Part shown: positions 1 through 5,717 of the stretch, in pieces
Layout: every line of letters begins with the position of its first letter
Numbering within the stretch: position 1 is the stretch's first letter
Source: Phototrophicales bacterium
GTDB lineage: Bacteria; Chloroflexota; Anaerolineae; Aggregatilineales; Phototrophicaceae
DNA: 13,913 nt
NCBI GenBank assembly: GCA_002794515.1
Contig: PGTJ01000037.1
Span: forward strand, 1-13,913
Direction of reading: 5' to 3'
Program-made: the position numbers and the translations under genes
Notes under the pieces: generated by a model
What the model was told of the DNA's origin: nothing
The model's input: only the letters and a program-made list of their open reading frames with translations
Databases searched by the model: none

Positions 1-219
1 ACTACATACATACACCGCAGGTTGTGTGTTGATGGTCTCGTTGAGCGTTGCCTCGTCCCCTTCAAACATCAATTTCGAGAGTTTGAAGCCTAAAATATCA
101 TCGGCTTGGTCAAATGTTTGGCGTGATATGGCATATTCAGCATAAAAATCTGCGCCCATACCGACATATTGTGAGTTTTGACCGGGGAATAAAAAGGCTG
201 TACGTAACCAATTAATCAC
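1..219 (-). CDS. fabD: Malonyl-CoA:ACP transacylase, N-terminal part (cut by window edge)
   Basis: Seventy-three codons are visible, read leftward off the window edge. The start is GTG at 219, preceded by GGAG with a 7-nt spacer. The protein begins VINWLRTAFLFPGQNSQYVG, and the FPGQxSQ-VGMG block is the hallmark N-terminal strand and oxyanion loop of FabD. The enzyme moves malonyl from CoA to acyl carrier protein to start fatty-acid elongation in the cytoplasm. The catalytic GHSxG serine region lies outside the window. Upstream is rpmF, with which fab genes are commonly clustered in bacteria; the usual intervening plsX/fabH are absent here. One oddity is the loop reading GQNSQ where GQGSQ is the norm. 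The N-terminal motif also occurs in acyltransferase domains of larger synthases, so a stand-alone FabD is inferred from the position right at the start codon. Confidence 0.85.
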   Translation of the reverse strand, partial: MINWLRTAFLFPGQNSQYVGMGADFYAEYAISRQTFDQADDILGFKLSKLMFEGDEATLNETINTQPAVYVCS

Positions 220-240
220 AATATTACTCCAAATTAAAAT

Positions 241-274
241 GATAAAACCGCGCCTATTGTAGCACGGTTTTATC
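241..274 (-). terminator. Hairpin between rpmF and fabD
   Basis: The 10-bp perfect inverted repeat GATAAAACCG (241-250) / CGGTTTTATC (265-274) has a 14-nt loop. On the minus strand it is followed by ATTTTAATTT, a broken U-rich tract, and then by the fabD ribosome site. It lies between the rpmF stop and the fabD start, so it could be a leaky terminator or attenuator that lowers fabD relative to rpmF. The stem is AT-rich and the U tract interrupted, so full termination is doubtful. Confidence 0.5.
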
Positions 275-300
275 GGTTTTTAGAATCGGATATGCCCCGA

Positions 301-483
301 TTATTCTTCTTCGACTTCAATCACTTGTTGCCCTTTGTATTGTCCGGTGGTGGGATTCACATGATGCGCGAGGCGATATGTCCCGTCTTCATCGGCGACA
401 ATATTGGGCAAGGTCAAGAAATCATGAGCGCGACGACGATTACGACGGCTCTTGGAGACTTTACGTTTTGGTAATGGACCCAT
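301..483 (-). CDS. rpmF: 50S ribosomal protein bL32, cysteine-free form
   Basis: This 60-residue basic protein begins MGPLPKRKVSKSRRNRRRAH, the family signature (PKRKxSKSRRxxRRAHD), and continues with the conserved YRLAHHV and YKGQQVI blocks. bL32 is a structural protein of the large ribosomal subunit near the peptidyl-transferase region. The start ATG at 483 has GAAGGAAA about 8 nt upstream. In zinc-binding bL32 two CxxC pairs hold a ribbon; here the corresponding places read ADEDG and NPTTG, so no zinc site can form. Some bacteria have only the Cys-free form, others have both and switch under zinc shortage; which applies here cannot be told from the window. The acidic tail EVEEE is an extension. 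A strong promoter precedes it and fabD follows. Confidence 0.95.
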   Translation of the reverse strand: MGPLPKRKVSKSRRNRRRAHDFLTLPNIVADEDGTYRLAHHVNPTTGQYKGQQVIEVEEE

Positions 484-538
484 GCTGAATTTCCTTCAAA
501 ATCAATTCGGCTCAAAATCGGCTGTAATCAGAATGAAA

Positions 539-567
539 AGTATAGTGGCGATACACGCTTTCGTCAA
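539..567 (-). promoter_or_regulatory. Sigma-70-type promoter of rpmF
   Basis: On the minus strand TTGACG (562-567) is separated by exactly 17 nt from TATACT (539-544): 5/6 and 5/6 matches to the consensus -35 and -10 boxes. Transcription would start near 532 and give a leader of about 50 nt before the rpmF ATG. This fits strong expression of a ribosomal-protein gene. Confidence 0.8.
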
Positions 568-612
568 GATAGACAGCCTATTGAATATGCACACAAAACT
601 TGCGCCAATATG

Positions 613-648
613 ATGAAACGGTTACAATTTGTTTCATTCATTAATGAA
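613..648 (+). promoter_or_regulatory. Nested inverted repeats before the receiver gene
   Basis: Two dyads sit just upstream of the response-regulator start. ATGAAAC (613-619) pairs with GTTTCAT (631-637) across 11 nt, and TTCATTAATGAA (637-648) is a perfect 12-bp palindrome that touches the ribosome site. They could be an operator (for example autoregulation) or an mRNA hairpin influencing translation. No convincing -35/-10 pair was found for this gene, so the role is open. Confidence 0.3.
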
Positions 649-660
649 AGGATTGATGAT

Positions 661-1014
661 ATGAAAACCGTTCTCGTTGCTGACGATAACGAAGACTTAC
701 GTCACATCTTTGTACGTGCCTTCGATAGAAAATTGTTTGATGTGCATCAAGCCAAAGATGGCGCAGAAGCCCTGCATTATATTCAACAAACACCGCCCGA
801 TATTATCATCCTCGACATTGATATGCCCAAACTATCGGGGTTAGAGGTGTTGAAATACCTCAAAGATAATCACTATCATAGCAAAGTGATTTTGGTGACC
901 GGTAATTCGATGATGGCAGATGTGCCACAAGCCAATGATGCCGATTTAGTCTTGGTCAAGCCCGTCAGCATCAAAGAATTGGTGACATTCGTCAGTCGAT
1001 TCACGAATGAATAA
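661..1014 (+). CDS. Single-domain response regulator (CheY-like receiver)
   Basis: The 117-residue protein is a complete receiver domain with no output domain. The acidic pair is D8-D9 (VADDN), the phosphoacceptor D52 lies in ILDIDMP, T80 in LVTGN is the switch Thr and K100 in LVKPV is the conserved Lys. Such proteins relay a phosphoryl group from a histidine kinase to a partner protein or a further phosphorelay step in the cytoplasm. A longer in-frame ATG exists at 610, but the start at 661 has AAAGGA 8 nt upstream and begins exactly where receivers begin (MKTVLVADDN). No kinase is adjacent; the nearest is the GAF-PAS kinase at 4080, about 3 kb away, and pairing of the two is only a guess. 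Confidence 0.9.
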   Translation: MKTVLVADDNEDLRHIFVRAFDRKLFDVHQAKDGAEALHYIQQTPPDIIILDIDMPKLSGLEVLKYLKDNHYHSKVILVTGNSMMADVPQANDADLVLVKPVSIKELVTFVSRFTNE

Positions 1015-1015
1015 A

Positions 1016-1056
1016 AGCATGACTGAATTGCACATTTTATTCAACTCAATCATGCT
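1016..1056 (-). terminator. Terminator between converging receiver gene and yedE
   Basis: A 15-bp imperfect inverted repeat (1016-1030 with 1042-1056, two mismatches) starts AGCATGA and has an 11-nt loop. On the minus strand it is followed by TTTATTC, so it best fits termination of yedE, whose stop is at 1068-1070. On the plus strand the sequence after the stem (AAAATAC) lacks a U tract, so it would end the receiver transcript only weakly. Confidence 0.6.
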
Positions 1057-1067
1057 AAAATACTGAA

Positions 1068-2231
1068 CTAGGCTTGATGACGTGCGCGCATAGTGAATCC
1101 AAGTACAATACACATGACCAAACCCAAAATGACAGCCAATTGCCCATATGCGTTTGGTCCCCCGACAATTAATTCACCAGCGTTATTTAGCGTATCAGGC
1201 ACACCCGCCAGTGCAAAATTATGGACAATCCCCGCACCGACAATCATGCCAAGCACAAAAACCGCCGCATCACCATCACCTTCGCCTGATAAAAACAACT
1301 GACGACCCGGACACCCCCCCGCCAATGAATATGCCAATCCAGATAAAACCATACCGAAAAAATTCCACAAATGATTGCTGTGGGCTATCGGTTGCAGTTC
1401 AAAACCAACCTTAAATTGCCCAAATGCGACATTCGTCAAGAATGCAACAACGACAAGGGCAACAATCCCATTAAACATACGCATTTCCCGCTTAAAAATA
1501 GCATTGCGAATCGGTCCGACTGTACAGAAATGGGTGCGTTGTGCCATAAACCCGATGAGCAATCCAACACCTAGCGATAACAACACAGGCGCATGGAGCG
1601 AACCAGGACCCGATTGGCTAAAAAAGATTGGTCCACCATCGTAGAATTGGGGTTGCAAAACCAAAAACACAAGCAACAATAACATAATCGCCGGCATAAT
1701 CATGCCAACAACAGCAGGGGTTTGACGAGAGTCGCCAAGTGTGTATCCTTTTTTCAAAAACCATCCACCAGCAACAATGCCCACGATTAACCCCAATAAA
1801 CCCACAACAGCATTCAAATCGCCTGCCGATAGGCGCAACATCGTCCGCCATGGACATCCTAAAAAGGTGAGAGCGCCAATCATCGCAAAAATACCCAATA
1901 AAAATCGCACAATTGGAGCAGAACCCGCACGCGCTCTGAATTCATTAAAGAGCAATGCAGAAATCATTGCCCCAAGCACTAAGGCAATAATTTCTGGACG
2001 AATATATTGGACGGCACTCACCCGATGTAATCCAATCGCCCCAGCAATATCGCGTTCAAAACACGCCATACACAACCCCATATTGGGTGGATTACCTTGA
2101 TTTTGTAAAAAGACCGCCAAAAAACCAATGAGTCCACCAACAATGATGACTCCCAAACGTGATGTAAAAAATGTGGTCAACCGTTCCATGAGATTATGTT
2201 CAGATGGTGCTAAGGTTGTTTGTGTTGCCAT
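1068..2231 (-). CDS. yedE: YeeE/YedE-family membrane protein, selenium-type YedE/FdhT subfamily
   Basis: This 387-residue integral membrane protein has about ten hydrophobic segments arranged as two homologous halves, as in YeeE/YedE transporters of sulfur or selenium compounds. Recognisable blocks are GNPPNMGLCMACFERDIAGA (46-65), the following VQYIRPEIIALVLGA, FLGCPWR (123-129), HFCTVGPIR (234-242) and AGGCPGRQ (304-311). Cysteines C54, C57, C126, C236 and C307 lie in these motifs and are likely to contact the substrate, as in the related thiosulfate carrier YeeE. The wording of the motifs matches the subfamily named selenium metabolism membrane protein YedE/FdhT better than the thiosulfate carriers, so uptake of a selenium species is the favoured but unproven role. 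ATG at 2231 has AAAGGG 7 nt upstream. It lies downstream of a desulfurase-like gene on the same strand, behind a structured leader. No selD or yedF is in the window. Confidence 0.85.
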   Translation of the reverse strand: MATQTTLAPSEHNLMERLTTFFTSRLGVIIVGGLIGFLAVFLQNQGNPPNMGLCMACFERDIAGAIGLHRVSAVQYIRPEIIALVLGAMISALLFNEFRARAGSAPIVRFLLGIFAMIGALTFLGCPWRTMLRLSAGDLNAVVGLLGLIVGIVAGGWFLKKGYTLGDSRQTPAVVGMIMPAIMLLLLVFLVLQPQFYDGGPIFFSQSGPGSLHAPVLLSLGVGLLIGFMAQRTHFCTVGPIRNAIFKREMRMFNGIVALVVVAFLTNVAFGQFKVGFELQPIAHSNHLWNFFGMVLSGLAYSLAGGCPGRQLFLSGEGDGDAAVFVLGMIVGAGIVHNFALAGVPDTLNNAGELIVGGPNAYGQLAVILGLVMCIVLGFTMRARHQA

Positions 2232-2253
2232 TGATATACCCTTTCTAAAAACT

Positions 2254-2292
2254 AAAAAATCGCCACGACAGATACTTGACGAGGCGACCTTT
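2254..2292 (-). terminator. Terminator-like hairpin in the yedE leader
   Basis: On the minus strand AAAGGTCGCC (2292-2283) pairs with GGCGATTTTT (2264-2255) through a five-pair GC-rich core, two G-U and three A-U pairs, with an 18-nt loop, ending in a run of six T (2259-2254). It sits only 23 nt upstream of the yedE start. A terminator there makes sense only if it is conditional, which is why it is treated as the expression platform of an attenuator. The large loop and partial use of the T run in the stem weaken it. Confidence 0.5.
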
Positions 2293-2396
2293 CAGGATAT
2301 ATCCGAGCTTAACATCCTATCGTCGCACCCTGACAAGCATCTTTCAATACTATGTCAACTGACACAGTTTGTTTTACTCAGACATGTGGACGATAG
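2254..2396 (-). promoter_or_regulatory. Candidate attenuator or riboswitch leader of yedE
   Basis: Four segments on the minus strand can pair in mutually exclusive ways. CTATCGTC (2396-2389) is exactly complementary to GACGATAG (2324-2317). The overlapping GCGAC (2326-2322) and GACGA (2324-2320) are complementary to GTCGC (2288-2284) and TCGTC (2282-2278), which lie in the 5' arm and the loop of the terminator hairpin. TCAGG (2333-2329) can pair with CCTGA (2296-2292). One fold frees the terminator and the other blocks it, and the GCGAC/GTCGC pairing would form a pseudoknot with TCAGG/CCTGA. No known riboswitch class was recognised. The transcription start is unknown: a weak TTATGA-17-TATGTT would start near 2390, which would cut the first segment short. 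Confidence 0.35.
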
Positions 2397-2465
2397 AACA
2401 TAAAAAACCTATTGAAAAGTCATAAACCTACTTTCTATCGATTATTTACCTATTCAGCACCATTC

Positions 2466-2483
2466 TGATAGTAACATCTATCA
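2466..2483. repeat. Inverted repeat TGATAG-N6-CTATCA
   Basis: This perfect 6-bp dyad with a 6-nt spacer lies between the GNAT remnant and the yedE leader. Its size suits a dimeric repressor site, but no matching regulator gene is present and short dyads arise by chance in AT-rich DNA. Confidence 0.25.
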
Positions 2484-2513
2484 CAAGTATGGTGTATCAT
2501 CAGTCATTCCGCT

Positions 2514-2715
2514 TCACGAGTGATTAGACACGATAACAGACTCGTAACGATTGGGGAATATGACGGTGAATTGGCTACCCTTCACCACAAAACCCAATTT
2601 CTGATGCCTGAAAACTGGATGTTTCTAAAATAATATGGGTATAACCGCGTTCTCTGGCAATTTCTTCGGCACGGGTCATCAATTTTTCGCCATAGCGATA
2701 AATTTTGTGCATCAT
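2514..2715 (-). pseudogene. Frameshifted 3' remnant of a GNAT acetyltransferase
   Basis: Two overlapping reading frames on the minus strand together look like the C-terminal half of a GNAT N-acetyltransferase. The first (2715-2575) reads YGEKLMTRAEEIARERGYTH and then ends with a sequence resembling the family's DTFSFQAPEFY segment, cut at SSFQAS. The second frame (2603-2514) continues with QKLGFVVKGSQFTVIFPNRY, which is the FYxKLGF strand and what follows it. Joining them would need about 11 bases lost between the SFQA and QKLGF codons. The N-terminal half with the first strands and most of the acetyl-CoA loop is missing: the remnant starts exactly at the stop of the aminotransferase (ATGATG overlapping its TGA). 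It is therefore a decayed gene, probably truncated by a deletion that joined it to its neighbour. A short translated peptide of 46 aa cannot be ruled out. Confidence 0.65.
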
Positions 2716-3959
2716 AATTGGCGCAACACCTCACCAAAGTGATCAATTTCGGCGAGGGTGTTATAATGTGCCAAACCCACTCGCACCATGCCGTGTTGAC
2801 TATGTCCGAGCCGATTCATAATCTCCACAGCATAATAATGACCATCCCACACATAAATATGATGCTTTGCCAAATGCTCGGCGATTTGGCGCGGCGTATA
2901 TTGATCATGCGTGAAGACAACCGTTGGACAGCGCTCATCCAACCGTTCACGGTCGGTGATACCATAAATTTTCACGCCGTTAGTGGCTTCTAATACATCC
3001 AATAACCGAGAGACGAGGGTTTTTTCGTATTGGCGAATGGCTTCCATGCCCATTTTGAGTTGCTTTGCACGTCCTGCATGTGGGAATAAATGAGCATAAT
3101 CTGCCCCATATTGTTCACCAATGTGTTGGATGTAATCGATTGCCTTACCCAATGCACAAATGCCTTCAAAATTCGGTGTGCCTGTCTCCCAGCGATACGG
3201 GGTTTTATTTTTGGATGGACGGACTTTATAGGCGGGCAACGATTCGAGCAGGTCATAACGCCCCCATAAAATGCCAACATGCGGACCAAAAAATTTATAT
3301 GCCGAACACAACAAGATATCACAACCGATTTCCGTCACATCGATCGGCACATGTGGGGCAGATTGCACCGCATCGACCACATATAATGCGCCTATGGCGT
3401 GCGCCATCTGCGCGATTTGTGCTACGGGGTTGAGTGTGCCAACGGCATTTGAGCAATGCACAGTCGCCACCACTTTTGTGCGGTCTGTGAGCGCGGATTC
3501 GAGCGAATTCATATCCAATGTACAATCATCAGGATGAATATCCACCCAACGAACAGTTAAATTATGTTCTTCGGCGATATATAACCATGGAGCGACATTG
3601 GCATCATGATCCATGCGGGTCAGCACGATTTCATCACCAGCCTTCAATGTCTTGCCGATGGCGCGACTCAGGCTAAAAGCAAGTGTTGTCATATTCGCGC
3701 CAAAGACAATTTCATCGGGATTAGTCGCACCTAAAAAATCGGCGACTTTGTGACGAACATCATACACCATGGCATCGGTTTGTTGGCTGGTGGCGAATGC
3801 CCCGCCCTGATTGGCGTTCATCGTGGTAAAATAATCAGCAAAACCATCTATCACCCCTTGTGGCACTTGTGACCCCGCAGGGTTATCGAAGAAAATGGGT
3901 GCATTCGGACGGTTAATAGATGGAAAAAGTTGGCGAATTATTTCTATCGGGAAAGTCAT
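2712..3959 (-). CDS. Cysteine-desulfurase-like PLP enzyme (class V aminotransferase, SufS/CsdA-related)
   Basis: The 415-residue fold-type I PLP enzyme is of full length. The internal-aldimine Lys is K222 in CSAYKFFGPHVG, D196 in VVDAVQS would hold the pyridine nitrogen, H118 in RMDHDAN would stack on the ring, and GANMT (87-91) is the phosphate loop. The overall wording (FFDNPAGSQVP at the start, VRVGLAHYNT near the end) matches the desulfurase-like subfamily exemplified by VC1184. Real desulfurases carry a mobile catalytic Cys before the C-terminal strand; here that place reads WDGHYYAVEIM, with no Cys, so persulfide chemistry is unlikely and the true reaction is unknown. An in-frame TTG at 3980 is possible, but ATG at 3959 has AGAAAGG 8 nt upstream. 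Downstream on the same strand are the GNAT remnant and yedE. Confidence 0.85.
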   Translation of the reverse strand: MTFPIEIIRQLFPSINRPNAPIFFDNPAGSQVPQGVIDGFADYFTTMNANQGGAFATSQQTDAMVYDVRHKVADFLGATNPDEIVFGANMTTLAFSLSRAIGKTLKAGDEIVLTRMDHDANVAPWLYIAEEHNLTVRWVDIHPDDCTLDMNSLESALTDRTKVVATVHCSNAVGTLNPVAQIAQMAHAIGALYVVDAVQSAPHVPIDVTEIGCDILLCSAYKFFGPHVGILWGRYDLLESLPAYKVRPSKNKTPYRWETGTPNFEGICALGKAIDYIQHIGEQYGADYAHLFPHAGRAKQLKMGMEAIRQYEKTLVSRLLDVLEATNGVKIYGITDRERLDERCPTVVFTHDQYTPRQIAEHLAKHHIYVWDGHYYAVEIMNRLGHSQHGMVRVGLAHYNTLAEIDHFGEVLRQL

Positions 3960-4013
3960 TAAAATAACCTTTCTGTACAAATGTTGACGAAAATATGCGA
4001 AATGTGGATAAAA

Positions 4014-4042
4014 TTCACATGCAATATGTTGTAGGATATGCT
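4014..4042 (+). promoter_or_regulatory. Promoter of the GAF-PAS histidine kinase
   Basis: TTCACA (4014-4019), a 17-nt spacer and TATGCT (4037-4042) give 5/6 and 4/6 matches to the -35 and -10 consensus. Transcription would begin near 4049, about 30 nt before the kinase ATG. The near-palindrome GTAGGATATGCTAC (4031-4044, two mismatched positions) covers the -10 box and could be an operator. Confidence 0.55.
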
Positions 4043-4079
4043 ACTCTAAGTAGTAAAATGATGCCAATTGTGAGATATT

Positions 4080-5687
4080 ATGGACACAACAGCCACACTC
4101 AGCGATGAAAATCGCCGCTTATTACAAGAAATCAAACGGCGCACCAATCAGATGGCGGCGATTAAAGTCGTCACCAGCATGGTTGGGCAATCTTTAGATC
4201 TCGAAAAAACGTTGGCAACGGCATTAGAAATCGCTGTCGAGATTGTGGATGCCGAAGCTAGTGGCATCAGCCTAATAGACCACGAGGCAAAAGAACTCGT
4301 CCTGCGCGCACAACGGGGTTGGATCAACGATTTTGTCGTCTCTAATCCGATGCGTATCCCGTTGGGCATGGGCATGTCAGGCGAGGTGTTTGAAAAAGAT
4401 GATGTGGTGGTCTATAACAACCTCGATGGCACACAAGATTATGCCGTCCCCGGATTTCGGCGCGAACAATTCCGTTCAATCGCCCTCGCGCCCATGCACG
4501 CTCGCGGGCAAATCATCGGCATATTGAGCATCATGAGCAAAAAGCCGAATAGCTTCGATGATGAAATTATCTCGGTATTACGTGTGGTCGCCGACACGAT
4601 GGGTGTGGCATTAGAAAATGCGCGGCTATATACCGAGAGCCTCGAACAAAAAAAACGCCTATCTGCCATTTTAGATGCGACTGCCGATGGTATTATCGCC
4701 ACCGACCAAGATGGGCGGGTACGCCTCATCAACAATTCTGCCACGCGCATGTTATCGCTCAAAAGTGAAAATGCAGTTGGCAAACCCTTGCGCGAACTGC
4801 CCCTGCCCTATCGAATTCGAGATAGCTTATTGCGTTATATCGCCTCTGATGAAGAAGAAAAAACCTTTCAGGTCACACTAGATAACGACCATGTAATCGC
4901 CGTCCTCATATCGGCAGTGATTAATGATTCCCCCCTGATGGATATGCCCAAACAAGACGGTTGGGTGATTGTGTTGCAAGATGTGACGCACCTCAAACAA
5001 GCCGAAATTGCCCGCGCACAATTCATGCAAGCCGCCGCCCATGATATGCGAAATCCGCTCAGCGTCACTTATAGTTCAATTATCACTCTGAACAAACTGC
5101 TCACACAAAAAGACCCCGCCGTAGAAGAAATTATCCATCTGGCATTGGGTGGATTAGATCGCCTGCGTACGTTAATTGACGATTTATTGCATCTGGAACA
5201 TATCGAAAGTGGGTATGGCTTCACCCTGACCGAATTCAATTTATTGGCTGTGTTGCACGAGGTGAGCAAAGAAAGTTTTATGCTCATGGTCGATAAAGCC
5301 ATCACCCTGACATTGGATGTGCAACCCGAAATTCCGTTGATTAAAGCCGATGTGCGCTGGTTCAAACGCGCCTTGCATAATTATTTGGGCAATGCCGCCA
5401 AATATACCCAACGCGGGGGTGCGGTCACGCTCAAGGTATATACAAAGAATGACTTTTTGCACCTCGAAGTGCTAGATAACGGACCAGGCATCCCGCTCAG
5501 CGCCCACGCCCATTTGTTTGAACGGTTTTTCCGTGTCGATGGCAACAAAGCAGAAGGCAGTGGGCTGGGGTTGGCGATTGTCAAATCGGTGGCAATTGCA
5601 CATGGGGGGGATGTGTATGTACGGAGCAAACCGGGTGAAGGGACACTATTTGGCTTCACTATCCCACTCAACCCACCAGAGAAATAA
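4080..5687 (+). CDS. Soluble GAF-PAS sensor histidine kinase
   Basis: The 535-residue protein has no membrane segment. A short coiled coil (8-28) is followed by a GAF domain (about 30-183; GQIIGILSI and the closing ALENARLY are typical), a PAS domain (about 190-305; LDATADGIIATD), a HisKA helix pair with the phosphoacceptor H321 in AAAHDMRNPL, and a HATPase domain. The N box is HNYLGNAAKYT (433-443), the G1 box DNGPG (466-470), the F box FERFF and the G2 box GSGLGLAI (493-500). It would autophosphorylate on sensing a cytoplasmic small molecule or redox state and pass the phosphoryl group to a separate response regulator. No regulator is adjacent; the lone receiver at 661 is a possible partner. 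The ribosome site (GTGAG near 4069) is weak. It diverges from the aminotransferase gene and converges with the TIR-like gene. Confidence 0.93.
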   Translation: MDTTATLSDENRRLLQEIKRRTNQMAAIKVVTSMVGQSLDLEKTLATALEIAVEIVDAEASGISLIDHEAKELVLRAQRGWINDFVVSNPMRIPLGMGMSGEVFEKDDVVVYNNLDGTQDYAVPGFRREQFRSIALAPMHARGQIIGILSIMSKKPNSFDDEIISVLRVVADTMGVALENARLYTESLEQKKRLSAILDATADGIIATDQDGRVRLINNSATRMLSLKSENAVGKPLRELPLPYRIRDSLLRYIASDEEEKTFQVTLDNDHVIAVLISAVINDSPLMDMPKQDGWVIVLQDVTHLKQAEIARAQFMQAAAHDMRNPLSVTYSSIITLNKLLTQKDPAVEEIIHLALGGLDRLRTLIDDLLHLEHIESGYGFTLTEFNLLAVLHEVSKESFMLMVDKAITLTLDVQPEIPLIKADVRWFKRALHNYLGNAAKYTQRGGAVTLKVYTKNDFLHLEVLDNGPGIPLSAHAHLFERFFRVDGNKAEGSGLGLAIVKSVAIAHGGDVYVRSKPGEGTLFGFTIPLNPPEK

Positions 5688-5692
5688 CACAT

Positions 5693-5711
5693 GTGCTGTA
5701 TTCTGTAGCAC
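5693..5711. terminator. Small hairpin between converging genes
   Basis: GTGCTG (5693-5698) pairs with TAGCAC (5706-5711), including one G-U pair, across a 7-nt loop, in the 30-bp gap between the kinase stop and the stop of the TIR-like gene. Neither side has a proper U tract (the minus side reads ATGTGTTATTT), so termination would be weak on either strand. Confidence 0.3.
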
Positions 5712-5717
5712 CACAAC

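Noticed and set aside
292..474. Plus-strand open frame opposite rpmF
   Set aside because: It is the antisense shadow of the unmistakable bL32 gene and has no ribosome site or recognisable protein.
2330..2358. TTGACA at 2358-2353 (minus) as a -35 for yedE
   Set aside because: No acceptable -10 box lies 16-18 nt downstream (TGTCAG is the 17-nt candidate), so it was not called a promoter.
2128..2403. Plus-strand 91-codon frame across the yedE start and leader
   Set aside because: It covers the antisense of yedE codons and the leader hairpin, and its protein has no family resemblance or coherent composition.
2232..2513. Known riboswitch classes in the yedE leader (SAM, cobalamin, TPP, glycine and others)
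   Set aside because: None of the conserved core sequences that I know for these classes is present; only the base-pairing logic supports regulation.
2712..3980. Calling the class V enzyme a true cysteine desulfurase (iscS/sufS)
   Set aside because: The catalytic Cys loop is missing, so a specific gene symbol would overstate the evidence.
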